Shown one piece after another: positions 1 to 14,339 of a stretch of DNA of 64,000 nt; position 1 is the stretch's first letter, and every line of letters begins with the position of its first letter. The stretch comes from Atherix ibis (lineage: Eukaryota > Arthropoda > Insecta > Diptera > Athericidae): assembly GCA_958298945.1 (NCBI GenBank), contig OY282608.1, positions 59,000,951 through 59,064,950 on the forward strand, read 5' to 3'. The notes under the pieces were generated by a model. That model did no database searches. It saw only the letters and a program-made list of their open reading frames with translations, and was not told the DNA's origin. The position numbers were made by a program, and so were the translations under genes.

Positions 1-3000
1 AAGTCAACAAACGAACAAACCCACAAACAAATAAACCAACAAACCTACAAACCAACAAACCAACAAACCAACAAGCCAACAAACCAACAAACCAACAAGC
101 CAACAAACCAAAAAACCAACAAGCCAACAAACCAACAAACTAACAAGACAACAAACCAACAAACCTACAAGCCAAAAAACGAACAAACCTACAAACCAAC
201 AAACCAACAAACAAATAAACCAACAAACCATTAAACCAACAAACCAAAAAACCAACAAACCAACAAACCAATAAACCAACAAACAAATAAACCAACAAAC
301 CAACAAACCAACAAACCAACAAACCAACAAACCAACAAGCCAACAAACCAACAAACCAACAAGCCAACAAACCAACAAACCAACAAACCAATAAACCAAC
401 TAACCAACAAACCAACAAACCAACAAACCAACAAACGAACAAACCAACAAACCAACAAACCAACAAACCAACAAACCAACAAACCAATAAACCAACAAAC
501 CAACAAACAAATAAACCAACAAACCAACAAACCAACAAACCAACAAACCAACAAACGAACAAACCAACAAACCAACAAACCAACAAACCAACAAACCAAC
601 AAACCAACAAACCAACAAACCAACTAGCCAAGAAACCAACAAACCAACAAGCCAACAAACGAACAAACTAACAAACAAACAAACCAACAAACGAACAAAC
701 CAACAAACCAACAAACCAGCAAACCAACAAACCAACAACCGAACAAATCAACAAGCCAACAAGCCAACAAGCCAACAAACCAACAAGCCAACAAGCCAAC
801 AAACGAACAAACCAACAAACAAACAAACCAACAAACCAACAAACCAAAAAACCAACAAACCAACAAACCAACAAACCAACAAAACAACAAACCAACAAAC
901 CAACAAACCAAGAAACCAAAAAACCAACAAACCAACAAACCAACAAACCAACAAACCAACAAACCAACAAACCAACTAGCCAACAAACCAACAAACCAAG
1001 AAGCCAACAAACCAACAAACCAACAAACAAATAAACCAACAAACCAACAAACCAACAAACCAACAAACCAACAAACCAACAAGCCAACAAGCCGAAAAAC
1101 CAACAAACCAACAAACCAACAAACCAACAAACGAATAAACCAACAAACCAACAAACAAATAAACCAACAAACCAACAAACAAACAAACAAACAAACCAAC
1201 AAACCAGCAAACCAACAAACCAAAAAACGAACAAACCAACAACCCAACAAACCAACAAACCAACAAGCCAACAAGCCAACAAACCAACAAGCCAACAAAC
1301 AAATAAACAAACAAACAAACAAACAAACAAACCAACAAACCAACAAATCAACAAATCAACAAACGAACAAACCAACAACCCAACAAACCAACAAACCAAC
1401 AAACCAAGAAACCAACAAACCAACAAACCAACAAACCAAGAAACCAACAAACCATCAAACCAACAAGCCAACAAGCCAACAAACCAACAAACCAACAAAA
1501 CAACAAACCAAGAAACCAACAAACGAACAAACGAACAAGCCAACAAACCAAAAAACCAACAAACGAATAAACAAACAAACCAACAAACCAACCAACCAAG
1601 AAACCAACAATCTAAAAAACCAACAAGCCAACAAGCCAACAAACCAACAAACCAACAAACCAACAAGCGAACAAACCAACAAACAAACAATCCAACAAAC
1701 CAACAAATGAACAAACTAACAAGCCAACAAGCCAACAAACCAACAAGCCAACAAACGGACAAACCAACCAACAAACAAACTAACAAACCAACAAACAAAG
1801 AAACCAACAAACCAACAAACCAACAAATAAACAAAACAACAAACCAACACCCCAACAAACCAACAAACCAACAAAACAAGAAACCAACAAACCAACAAAC
1901 CAACAAGCCAAAAAACCAACAAACCAACAAACCAACAAACCAACAAACCAACAAGCCAACAAACGAACAAACCAACAAACCAACAAACCAACAAACCAAC
2001 AAACCAACAAGCCAACAAACCAACAAACCAACAAACGAACAAACCAACAAACCAACAAACCAACAAACCAACAAACCAACAAACGAACAAATTAACAAAC
2101 CAACAAATCAACAAACCAACAAAACAACAAACCAACAAACGAACAAACCAACAAACCAACAAGGCAACAAACCAACAAACCAACAAACCAACAAACCAAC
2201 AAACCAACAAACCAACAAACCAACAAGCCAACAAGCCAACAAACCAACAAACCAACAAACCAACAAACCAACACACCAACAAACCAACAAACCAACAAAC
2301 CAACAAACCAACAAACCAACAAACCAACAAACCAACAAACCAACAAACCAACAAGCCAACAAACCAACAAACCAACAAGCCAACAAACTAAAAAACCAAC
2401 AAAGCAACAAACCAACAAACGAACAAATTAACAAACCAACAAATCAACAAACCAACAAAACAACAAACCAACAAACCAACAAACCAACAAACCAACAAAC
2501 CAACAAACCAACAAACCAACAAACCAACAAACCAACAAACCAACAAACCAACAAACCAACAAGCCAACAAGCCAACAAACCAACAAACCAACAAACCAAC
2601 AAACCAACACACCAACAAACCAACAAACCAACAAACCAACAAACCAACAAACCAACAAACCAACAAACCAACAAACCAACAAACCAACAAGCCAACAAAC
2701 CAACAAACCAACAAGCCAACAAACTAAAAAACCAACAAAGCAACAAACCAACAAACCAACAAACCATCAAACCAACAAACCAACAAACCAACAAACCAGC
2801 AAACCAATAAACCAACAAACCAACAAACCAACAAACCAACAAACCAACAAACCAACAAACCAACAAACCAACAAACCAACAAGCCAACAAACCAAAAACC
2901 AACAAACCAACAAACCAACAAACCAACAAACCAACAAACCAAGTAACCAACAAACCAACAAACCAACAAACCAACAAGCCAACAAGCCAACAAACCAACA

Positions 3001-3010
3001 AGCCAAAAAA
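1..3010 (+). repeat. Zone A HOR, partial first copy
   Basis: The window opens inside a zone A HOR: bases 1 onward match those from 6000 onward, beginning with an AAGTCAAC unit, and drift by two octamers by the CCTAC anchor (165 versus 6180). This copy is the longest seen by the CCTAC anchor (3,151 bp from 165 to 3316). It includes a private 336-bp tandem duplication at 2,091-2,762 and ends with the one-base-short unit near 2,890 just before the CGATC pair. Confidence 0.75.
2091..2762 (+). repeat. 336-bp (42-unit) local tandem duplication
   Basis: The rare ATTAAC unit with its flanks (CGAACAA before, AATCAACAA after) occurs at 2091 and again at 2427, exactly 336 bp or 42 octamers apart. The following pattern (an ACAAAACAACAAACC segment, GCC doublets, a CACACC unit and an ACTAAAAAACC unit) is repeated in both halves with few differences. 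The later zone A copies have one ATTAAC unit each (about 5107 and 7569), so this duplication is private to the first copy. Confidence 0.85.
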
Positions 3011-5762
3011 CGATCAAACCAACAAACAAACAAACCAACAAACGAACAAACCAACAAGCCAACAAGCCAACAAACCAACAAGCCAACAAACGATCAAACC
3101 AACAAACAAACAAACCAACAAACGAACAAACGAACAAACGAACAAATCAACAAACCAGCAAAATAACAAACCAACAAACCAACAAACCAACAAACCAACA
3201 AACGAACAAACCAACAAGCCAACAAACCAACAAGCCAACAAGCCAACAAGCCAACAAACCAAAAAACCAACAAGCCAACAAACCAACAAACTAACAAGAC
3301 AACAAACCAACAAACCTACAAGCCAGAAAACGTACAAACCTACAAACCAACAAACCAACAAACAAATAAACCAACAAACCATTAAACCAACAAACCAAAA
3401 AACCAACAAACCAACAAACCAATAAACCAACAAACAAATAAACCAACAAACTAACAAACCAACAAACCAACAAACCAACAAACCAACAAGCCAACAAACC
3501 AACAAACCAACAAGCCAACAAACCAACAAACCAACAAACCAATAAACCAACTAACCAACAAACCAACAAACCAACAAACCAACAAACGAACAAACCAACA
3601 AACCAACAAACCAACAAACCAACAAACCAACAAACCAACAAACCAACAAACAAATAAACCAACAAACCAACAAACCAACAAACCAACAAACCAACAAACG
3701 AACAAACCAACAAGCCAACAAACCAACAAACCAACAAACCAACAAACCAACAAACCAACTAGCCAACAAACCAACAAACCAACAAGCCAACAAACGAACT
3801 AACTAGCAAACAAACAAACCAACAAACGAACAAACCAACAAACCAACAAACCAGCAAACCAACAAACCAACAACCGAACAAATCAACAAGCCAACAAACC
3901 AACAAACCAACAAGCCAACAAGCCAACAAACCAACAAGCCAACAAGCCAACAAACGAACAAACCAACAAACAAACAAACCAACTAGCCAACAAACCAACA
4001 AACCAAGAAGCCAACAAACCAACAAACCAACAAACAAATAAACCAACAAACCAACAAACCAACAAACCAACAAACCAACAAACCAACAAGCCAACAAGCC
4101 GAAAAACCAACAAACCAACAAACCAACAAACCAACAAACGAATAAACCAACAAACCAACAAACAAATAAACCAACAAACCAACAAACAAACAAACAAACA
4201 AACCAACAAACCAGCTAACCAACAAACCAAAAAACGAACAAACCAACAACCCAACAAACCAACAAACCAACAAGCCAACAAGCCAACAAACCAACAAGCC
4301 AACAAACAAATAAACAAACAAACAAACAAACAAACAAACCAACAAACCAACAAATCAACAAATCAACAAACGAACAAACCAACAACCCAACAAACCAACA
4401 AACCAACAAACCAAGAAACCAACAAACCAACAAACCAACAAACCAAGAAACCAACAAACCATCAAACCAACAAGCCAACAAGCCAACAAACCAACAAACC
4501 AACAAAACAACAAACCAAGAAACCAACAAACGAACAAACGAACAAGCCAACAAACCAAAAAAACCAACAAACGAATAAACAAACAAACCAACGAACCAAC
4601 CAACCAAGAAACCAACAATCTAAAAAACCAACAAGCCAACAAGCCAACAAACCAACAAACCAACAAACCAACAAGCGAACAAACCAACAAACAAACAATC
4701 CAACAAACCAACAAATGAACAAACTAACAAGCCAACAAGCCAACAAACCAACAAGCCAACAAACGGACAAACCAACCAACAAACAAACTAACAAACCAAC
4801 AAACAAAGAAACCAACAAACCAACAAACTAACAAATAAACAAAACAACAAACCAACACCCCAACAAACCAACAAACCAACAAAACAAGAAACCAACAAAC
4901 CAACAAACCAACAAGCCAAAAAACCAACAAATCAACAAACCAACAAACCAACAAACCAACAAACCAACAAGCCAACAAACGAACAAACCAACAAACCAAC
5001 AAACCAACAAACCAACAAACCAACAAGCCAACAGACCAACAAACCAACAAACGAACAAACCAACAAACCAACAAACCAACAAACCAACAAACCAACAAAC
5101 GAACAAATTAACAAACCAACAAATCAACAAACCAACAAACCAACAAACCAACAAACGAACAAACCAACAAACCAACAAGGCAACAAGCCAACAAACTAAC
5201 AAACCAACAAACCAACAAACCAACAAACCAACAAACCAACAAACCAACAAACCAACAAACCAACAAACCAACAAACCAACAAACCAACAAACCAACAAAC
5301 CGACAAACCAACAAACCAACAAACCAACAAGCCAACAAGCCAACAAACCAACAAACCAACAAACCAACAAACCAACACACCAACAAACCAACAAACCAAC
5401 AAACCAACAAACCAACAAACCAACAAACCAACAAACCAACAAACCAACAAGCCAACAAACCAACAAACCAACAAGCCAACAAACTAAAAAACCAACAAAG
5501 CAACAAACCAACAAACCAACAAACCATCAAACCAACAAACCAACAAACCAACAAACCAGCAAACCAATAAACCAACAAACCAACAAACCAACAAACCAAC
5601 AAACCAACAAACCAACAAACCAACAAACCAACAAGCCAACAAACCAAAAACCAACAAACCAACAAACCAACAAACCAACAAACCAACAAACCAAGTAACC
5701 AACAAACCAACAAACCAACAAACCAACAAGCCCACAAGCCAACAAACCAACAAGCCAAAAAA
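3011..5762 (+). repeat. Zone A HOR copy 2 (2,752 bp)
   Basis: The copy is bounded by the first CGATC unit of successive 80-bp pairs at 3011 and 5763. The 2,752-bp length is exactly 344 octamers because a one-base insertion near 4,557 (seven A in CCAAAAAAACC instead of six) is cancelled by the one-base deletion near 5,645. It carries the CCTAC anchor at 3316. Confidence 0.8.
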
Positions 5763-8225
5763 CGATCAAACCAACAAACAAACAAACCAACAAACGAACA
5801 AACCAACAAGCCAACAAGCCAACAAACCAACAAGCCAACAAACGATCAAACCAACAAACAAACAAACCAACAAACGAACAAACGAACAAATCAACAAACC
5901 AGCAAAATAACAAACCAACAAACCAACAAACCAACAAACGAACAAACCAACAAGCCAACAAACCAACAAGCCAACAAGCCAACAAACCAACAAGCCAACA
6001 AGTCAACAAACGAACAAACCCACAAACAAATAAACCAACAAACCTACAAACCAACAAACCAACAAACCAACAAGCCAACAAACCAACAAACCAACAAGCC
6101 AACAAGCCAACAAGCCAACAAACCAAAAAACCAACAAGCCAACAAACCAACAAACTAACAAGACAACAAACCAACAAACCTACAAGCCAAAAAACGAACA
6201 AACCTACAAACCAACAAACCAACAAACAAATAAACCAACAAACCATTAAACCAACAAACCAAAAAACCAACAAACCAACAAACCAATAAACCAACAAACA
6301 AATAAACCAACAAACCAACAAACCAACAAACCAACAAACCAACAAACCAACAAACCAACAAGCCAACAAACCAACAAACCAACAAGCCAACAAACCAACA
6401 AACCAACAAACCAATAAACCAACTAACCAACAAACCAACAAACCAACAAACCAACAAACGAACAAACCAACAAACCAACAAACCAACAAACCAACAAACC
6501 AACAAACAAATAAACCAACAAACCAACAAACCAACAAACCAACAAACGAACAAACCAACAAACCAACAAACCAACAAACCAACAAACCAACAAACCAACA
6601 AACCAACTAGCCAACAAACCAACAAACCAACAAGCCAACAAACGAACAAACTAACAAACAAACAAACCAACAAACGAACAAACCAACAAACCAACAAACC
6701 AGCAAACCAACAAACCAACAACCGAACAAATCAACAAGCCAACAAACCAACAAACCAACAAGCCAACAAGCCAACAAACCAACAAGCAAACAAGCCAACA
6801 AACGAACAAACCAACAAACAAACAAACCAACAAACCAACAAACCAAAAAACCAACAAACCAACAAACCAACAAACCAACAAAACAACAAACCAACAAACC
6901 AACAAACCAAGAAACCAAAAAACCAACAAACCAACAAACCAACAAACCAACAAACCAACAAACCAACTAGCCAACAAACCAACAAACCAAGAAGCCAACA
7001 AACCAACAAACCAACAAACAAATAAACCAACAAACCAACAAACCAACAAACCAACAAACCAACAAACCAACAAGCCAACAAGCCGAAAAACCAACAAACC
7101 AACAAACCAACAAACCAACAAACGAATAAACCAACAAACCAACAAACCAACAAGCCAACAAACCAACAAACCAACAAGCCAACAAGCCAACAAACCAAAA
7201 AACCAACAAACCAACAAACTAACAAACCAACAAACCAACAAACCAACAAACCAACAAACCAACAAACCAACAAGCCAACAAACCAACAAGCCAACAGTCC
7301 AACAAACCAACAAGCTAACAAACGAACAAACCAACAAACAAACAAACTAACAAACTAAGAAACCAACAAACCAACAAACCAACAAGCCAAAAAACCAACA
7401 AATCAACAAACCAACAAACCAACAAACCAACAAACCAACAAGCCAACAAACGAACAAACCAACAAACCAACAAACCAACAAACCAACAAACCAACAAGCC
7501 AACAGACCAACAAACCAACAAACGAGCAAACCAACAAACCAACAAACCAACAAACCAACAAACCAACAAACGAACAAATTAACAAACCAACAAATCAACA
7601 AACCAACAAACCAACAAACCAACAAACGAACAAACCAACAAACCAACAAGGCAACAAGCCAACAAACTAACAAACCAACAAACCAACAAACCAACAAACC
7701 AACAAACCAACAAACCAACAAACCAACAAACCAACAAACCAACAAACCAACAAACCAACAAACCAACAAACCAACAAACCAACAAACCAACAAGCCAACA
7801 AGCCAACAAACCAACAAACCAACAAACCAACAAACCAACACACCAACAAACCAACAAACCAACAAACCAACAAACCAACAAACCAACAAACCAACAAACC
7901 AACAAACCAACAAGCCAACAAACCAACAAACCAACAAGCCAACAAACTAAAAAACCAACAAAGCAACAAACCAACAAACCAACAAACCATCAAACCAACA
8001 AACCAACAAACCAACAAACCAGCAAACCAATAAACCAACAAACCAACAAACCAACAAACCAACAAATCAACAAACCAACAAACCAACAAACCAACAAGCC
8101 AACAAACCAAAAACCAACAAACCAACAAACCAACAAACCAACAAACCAACAAACCAAGTAACCAACAAACCAACAAACCAACAAACCAACAAGCCAACAA
8201 GCCAACAAACCAACAAGCCAAAAAA
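5763..8225 (+). repeat. Zone A HOR copy 3 (2,463 bp)
   Basis: The copy is bounded by CGATC anchors at 5763 and 8226. Its length is 308 octamers minus one base, accounted for by the short unit near 8,108. It carries the CCTAC anchor at 6180. It also contains a CAGTCC unit at 7295, a marker otherwise found in zones A-B, at 21.4 kb and in zone E, so this copy has exchanged sequence with the alpha/beta module family. Confidence 0.8.
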
Positions 8226-10432
8226 CGATCAAACCAACAAACAAACAAACCAACAAACGAACAAACCAACAAGCCAACAAGCCAACAAACCAACAAGCCA
8301 ACAAACGATCAAACCAACAAACAAACAAACCAACAAACGAACAAACGAACAAATCAACAAACCAGCAAAATAACAAACCAACAAACCAACAAACCAACAA
8401 ACGAACAAACCAACAAGCCAACAAACCAACAAGCCAACAAGCCAAAAAACGAACAAACCCACAAACAAATAAACCAACAAACCTACAAACCAACAAACCA
8501 ACAAACCAACAAGCCAACAAACCAACAAACCAACAAGCCAACAAGCCAACAAGCCAACAAACCAAAAAACCAACAAGCCAACAAACCAACAAACTAACAA
8601 GACAACAAACCAACAAACCTACAAGCCAAAAAACGAACAAACCTACAAACCAACAAACCAACAAACAAATAAACCAACAAACCATTAAACCAACAAACCA
8701 AAAAACCAACAAACCAACAAACCAATAAACCAACAAACAAATAAACCAACAAACCAACAAACCAACAAACCAACAAACCAACAAACCAACAAGCCAACAA
8801 ACCAACAAACCAACAAGCCAACAAACCAACAAACCAACAAACCAATAAACCAACTAACCAACAAACCAACAAACCAACAAACCAACAAACGAACAAACCA
8901 ACAAACCAACAAACCAACAAACCAACAAACCAACAAACAAATAAACCAACAAACCAACAAACCAACAAACCAACAAACGAACAAACCAACAAACCAACAA
9001 ACCAACAAACCAACAAACCAACAAACCAACAAACCAACTAGCCAACAAACCAACAAACCAACAAGCCAACAAACGAACAAACTAACAAACAAACAAACCA
9101 ACAAACGAACAAACCAACAAACCAACAAACCAGCAAACCAACAAACCAACAACCGAACAAATCAACAAGCCAACAAACCAACAAACCAACAAGCCAACAA
9201 GCCAACAAACCAACAAGCCAACAAGCCAACAAACGAACAAACCAACAAACAAACAAACCAACAAACCAACAAACCAAAAAACCAACAAACCAACAAACCA
9301 ACAAACCAACAAAACAACAAACCAACAACCCAACAAACCAAGAAACCAAAAAACCAACAAACCAACAAACCAACAAACCAACAAACCAACAAACCAACTA
9401 GCCAACAAACCAACAAACCAAGAAGCCAACAAACCAACAAACCAACAAACAAATAAACCAACAAACCAACAAACCAACAAACCAACAAGCCAACAAGCCG
9501 AAAAACCAACAAACCAACAAACCAACAAACCAACAAACGAATAAACCAACAAACCAACAAACCAACAAGCCAACAAACCAACAAACCAACAAGCCAACAA
9601 GCCAACAAACCAAAAAACCAACAAACCAACAAACTAACAAACCAACAAACCAACAAACCAACAAACCAACAAACCAACAAACCAACAAACCAACAAACCA
9701 ACAAGCCAACAAACCAACAAGCCAACAGTCCAACAAACCAACAAGCTAACAAACGAACAAACCAACAAACAAACAAACTAACAAACTAAGAAACCAACAA
9801 ACCAACAAACCAACAAACCAACAAACCAACAAACCAACAAAGCAACAAACCAACAAACCAACAAACCAACAAACGAACAAACCAACAAACCAACAAGGCA
9901 ACAAGCCAACAAACTAACAAACCAACAAACCAACAAACCAACAAACCAACAAACCAACAAACCAACAAACCAACAAACCAACAAACCAACAAGCCAACAA
10001 GCCAACAAACCAACAAACCAACAAACTAACAAACCAACACACCAACAAACCAACAAACCAACAAACCAACAAACCAACAAACCAACAAACCAACAAACCA
10101 ACAAACCAACAAGCCAACAAACCAACAAACCAACAAGCCAACAAACTAAAAAACCAACAAAGCAACAAACCAACAAACCAACAAACCATCAAACCAACAA
10201 ACCAACAAACCAACAAACCAGCAAACCAATAAACCAACAAACCAACAAACCAACAAACCAACAAACCAACAAACCAACAAACCAACAAACCAACAAGCCA
10301 ACAAACCAAAAACCAACAAACCAACAAACCAACAAACCAACAAACCAACAAACCAACAAACCAAGTAACCAACAAACCAACAAACCAACAAACCAACAAG
10401 CCAACAAGCCAACAAACCAACAAGCCAAAAAA
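8226..10432 (+). repeat. Zone A HOR copy 4 (2,207 bp)
   Basis: The copy is bounded by CGATC anchors at 8226 and 10433. Its length is 276 octamers minus one base, explained by the short unit near 10,309. It carries CCTAC at 8619 and CAGTCC at 9726 and has the same internal order as copy 3 but is 32 octamers shorter. Confidence 0.8.
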
Positions 10433-12010
10433 CGATCAAACCAACAAACAAACAAACCAACAAACGAACAAACCAACAAGCCAACAAGCCAACAAACCAA
10501 CAAGCCAACAAACGATCAAACCAACAAACAAACAAACCAACAAACGAACAAACGAACAAATCAACAAACCAGCAAAATAACAAACCAACAAACCAACAAA
10601 CCAACAAACCAACAAACCAACAAACGAACAAACCAACAAGCCAACAAACCAACAAGCCAACAAGCCAACAAACCAACAAGCCAACAAGTCAACAAACGAA
10701 CAAACCCACAAACAAACAAACCAACAAACCTACAAACCAACAAACCAACAAACCAACAAGCCAACAAACCAACAAACCAACAAGCCAACAAGCCAACAAG
10801 CCAATAAACCAAAAAACCAACAAGCCAACAAACCAACAAACTAACAAGCCAACAAACCAACAAACCTACAAGCCAAAAAACGAACAAACCTACAAACCAA
10901 CAAACCAACAAACAAATAAACCAACAAACCATTAAACCAACAAACCAAAAAACCAACAAACCAACAAACCAATAAACCAACAAACAAATAAACCAACAAA
11001 CCAACAAACCAACAAACCAACAAACCAACAAACCAACAAGCCAACAAACCAACAAACCAACAAGCCAACAAACCAACAAACCAACAAACCAATAAACCAA
11101 CTAACCAACAAACCAACAAACCAACAAACCAACAAACGAACAAACCAACAAACCAACAAACCAACAAACCAACAAACCAACAAACCAACCAACAAATAAA
11201 CCAACAAACCAACAAACCAACAAACCAACAAACCAACAAACGAACAAACCAACAAACCAACAAACCAACAAACCAACAAACCAACAAACCAACAAACCAA
11301 CTAGCCAACAAACCAACAAACCAACAAGCCAACAAACGAACAAACTAACAAACAAACAAACCAACAAACGAACAAACCAACAAACCAACAAACCAGCAAA
11401 CCAACAAACCAACAACCGAACAAATCAACAAGCCAACAAACCAACAAACCAACAAGCCAACAAGCCAACAAACCAACAAGCCAACAAGCCAACAAATGAA
11501 CAAACCAACAAACAAACAAACCAACAAACCAACAAACCAAAAAACCAACAAACCAACAAACCAACAAACCAACAAAACAACAAACCAACAAACTAACAAA
11601 CCAAGAAACCAAACAACCAACAAACCAACAAACCAACAAACCAACAAACCAACAAACCAACTAGCCAACAAACCAACAAACCAAGAAGCCAACAAACCAA
11701 CAAACCAACAAACAAATAAACCAACAAACCAACAAACCAACAAACCAACAAACCAACAAGCCGAAAAACCAACAAACCAACAAACCAACAAACCAACAAA
11801 CAAATAAACCAACAAACCAACAAACCAACAAACCAACAAGCCAACAAACCAACAAACCAACAAGCCAACAAGCCAACAAACCAAAAAACCAACAAACCAA
11901 CAAACTAACAAACCAACAAACCAACAAACCAACAAACCAACAAACCAACAAACCAACAAACCAACAAGCCAACAAACCAACAAGCCAACAGTCCAACAAA
12001 CCAACAAGCT
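10433..12010 (+). repeat. Zone A HOR copy 5, incomplete, passing into zone B
   Basis: This begins with the CGATC pair at 10433/10513, has CCTAC at 10866 and CAGTCC at 11989, and then does not return to a zone A CGATC pair. The sequence after 11989 follows the alpha module order seen in zone E (an AACTAAGAAACC unit), so the zone A/B change lies near 12.0 kb. Confidence 0.7.
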
Positions 12011-14339
12011 AACAAACGAACAAACCAACAAACAAACAAACTAACAAACTAAGAAACCAACAAACCAACAAACCAATAAACCAACAAACCAACAAACCAA
12101 CAAACCAACAAACCAACAAACCAACAAGCCAACAAGCCAAAAAACGAACAAACCAACAAGCCAACAAACCAACAAACCAACAAACTAACAAACCAAAAAA
12201 CCAACAAACCAACAAACCAACAAACGAACAAACCAACCAACCAACAAACCAACAAGCCAATAAACGAACAAATCTACAAACAAACAAACCAACAAACCAA
12301 CAAACCAACAAACCAAAAAACCAATAAACCAACAAACCAACTAGCCAACAAACCAACAAACCAACAAACCTACAAACCAACAAACCAACAAACCAACAAA
12401 CGAACAAACCAACAAACCAACAAACCAACAAACCAGCAAACAAATAAACCAACAAACCAACAAACCAACAAACCAACAAACCAACAAACTAACAAGCCAA
12501 CAAACGAACAAACTAACAAACAAACAAACCAACAAACAAACAAACCAACAAACCAACAAACCAACAAACCAACAAACCAACTAGCCAACAAACCAACAAA
12601 CCAACAAGCCAACAAACAAACAAACTAACAAACAAACAAACCAACAAACGAACAAACCAACAAACTAACAAACCAACAACCGAACAAATCAACAAGCCAA
12701 CAAACCAACAAACCAACAAGCCAACAAGCCAACAAACCAACAAGCCAACAAGCCAACAAACAAACAAACCAACAAACAAACAAACCAACAAACCAACAAA
12801 CCAAAAAACCAACAAACCAACAAACCAATAAACCAACAAAACAACAAACCAACAAACCAACAAACCAACAAACCAAAAAACCAACAAACCAACAAACCAA
12901 CAAACCAACAAACCAACAAACCAACAAACCAACTAGCCAACAAACCAACAAACCAACAAGCCAACAAACCAACAAACCAACAAACAAATAAACCAACAAA
13001 CCAACAAACCAACAAACCAACAAACCAACAAACCAACAAACCAACAAGCCAACAAGCCAAAAAACCAACAAACCAACAAACCAAAAAACCAACAAACGAA
13101 CAAACCAACAAACCAACAAACCAACAAGCCAACAAACCAACAAACCCACAAGCCAACAAACCCAAAAAACCAACAAACCAACAAACTAACAAACCAACAA
13201 ACCAACAAACCAACAAACCAACAAACCAACAAACCAACAAACCAACAAACCAACAAACCAACAAGCCAACAAACCAACAAGCCAACAGTCCAACAAACCA
13301 ACAAGCTAACAAACGAACAAACCAACAAACAAACAAACTAACAAACCAACAAACTAACAAACCAACAAACCAACAAACCAACAAACCAACAAACCAACAA
13401 ACCAACAAGCCAACAAGCCAACAAACCAACAAACCAACAAACCAACAAACGAACAAGCTAACAAACCAACAAACCAACAAACCAACAAACCAACAAACCA
13501 ACAAATCAACAAACGAACAAACAAACAAACCAACAAACCAACAAACCAACAAACCAACAAACCAATAAACCAACAAGCCAACAAGCTATCAAACAAATAA
13601 ACCAACAAACCAACAAACAAATAAACCAACAAACTAACAAGCCAACAAACCAACAAGCCAAAAAACCAACAAACCACCAAGCCAACAAGCCAACAAACCA
13701 ACAAGCCAACAAACCAACAAGCCAACAAACCAACAAGCAAACAAACCAAAAAACCAACAAACCAACTAACCAACAAGCCAACAAACCAACAAACCAACAA
13801 ACCAAGTAACCAACAAGCCAAGAAACCAACAAACCAGCAAACCAACAAACCAACAAACCAACAAACCAACAAACCAACAAACCAACAAGCCAACAAACGA
13901 ACAAACCAACAAACCAACAAACCAACAAGCCAATAAACGAACAAATCTACAAACAAACAAACCAACAAACCAACAAACCAACAAACCAAAAAACCAATAA
14001 ACCAACAAACCAACTAGCCAACAAACCAACAAACCAACAAACCAACAAACCAACAAACCAACAAACCAACAAACGAACAAACCAACAAACCAACAATCCA
14101 ACAAACCAACAAACAAATAAACCAACAAACCAACAAACCAACAAACCAACAAACCAACAAACCAACAAGCCAACAAACGAACAAACTAACAAACAAACAA
14201 ACCAACAAACGAACAAACCAACAAACCAACAAACCAACAAACCAACAAACCAACTAGCCAACAAACCAACAAACCAACAAGCCAACAAACGAACAAACTA
14301 ACAAACTAACAAACAAACAAACCAACAAACGAACAAACC
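12011..14339 (+). repeat. Zone B: alpha/beta module mosaic
   Basis: This stretch joins zone A to zone C. CAGTCC at 13286 is followed 300 bp later by CTATC at 13586, the beta module also seen at 14886/15201, 21365/21672, 55107/55423, 58042/58350, 59690/60005 and 62424/62740. An AATCTACAAAC unit near 12,270 corresponds to the AATCTTCAAAC units of zone E alpha modules. A one-base insertion (ACCCAAAAAACC) lies near 13,163. I see no non-repeat sequence here. Confidence 0.7.

Larger units (their letters stand above)
1..12010 (+). repeat. Zone A: higher-order repeat domain with CCTACAAGCC and CGATC barcodes
   Basis: This domain is defined by rare variant units that recur in fixed order. CCTACAAGCC (or its start) lies at 165, 3316, 6180, 8619 and 10866. 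A CCATTA unit follows 63 bp later in the copies checked (for example 228, 3379, 6243 and 8682). Pairs of CGATC units lie exactly 80 bp apart at 3011/3091, 5763/5843, 8226/8306 and 10433/10513. A one-base deletion (ACCAAAAACCAAC) precedes each pair at about 2890, 5645, 8108 and 10309. I did not find these combinations elsewhere. The four CGATC anchors define three full copies of 2,752, 2,463 and 2,207 bp, getting shorter along the + strand. Confidence 0.85.

Noticed and set aside
1707..2810. 367-codon ATG-initiated open frame on the + strand (Asn/Gln/Thr/Pro/Lys repeats) resembling a low-complexity surface protein.
   Set aside because: Its ATG is a variant unit (ACAAATGAAC), and the peptide is only the NKPTNQQT translation of the satellite. 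It spans the 336-bp duplication and has no unique terminus.
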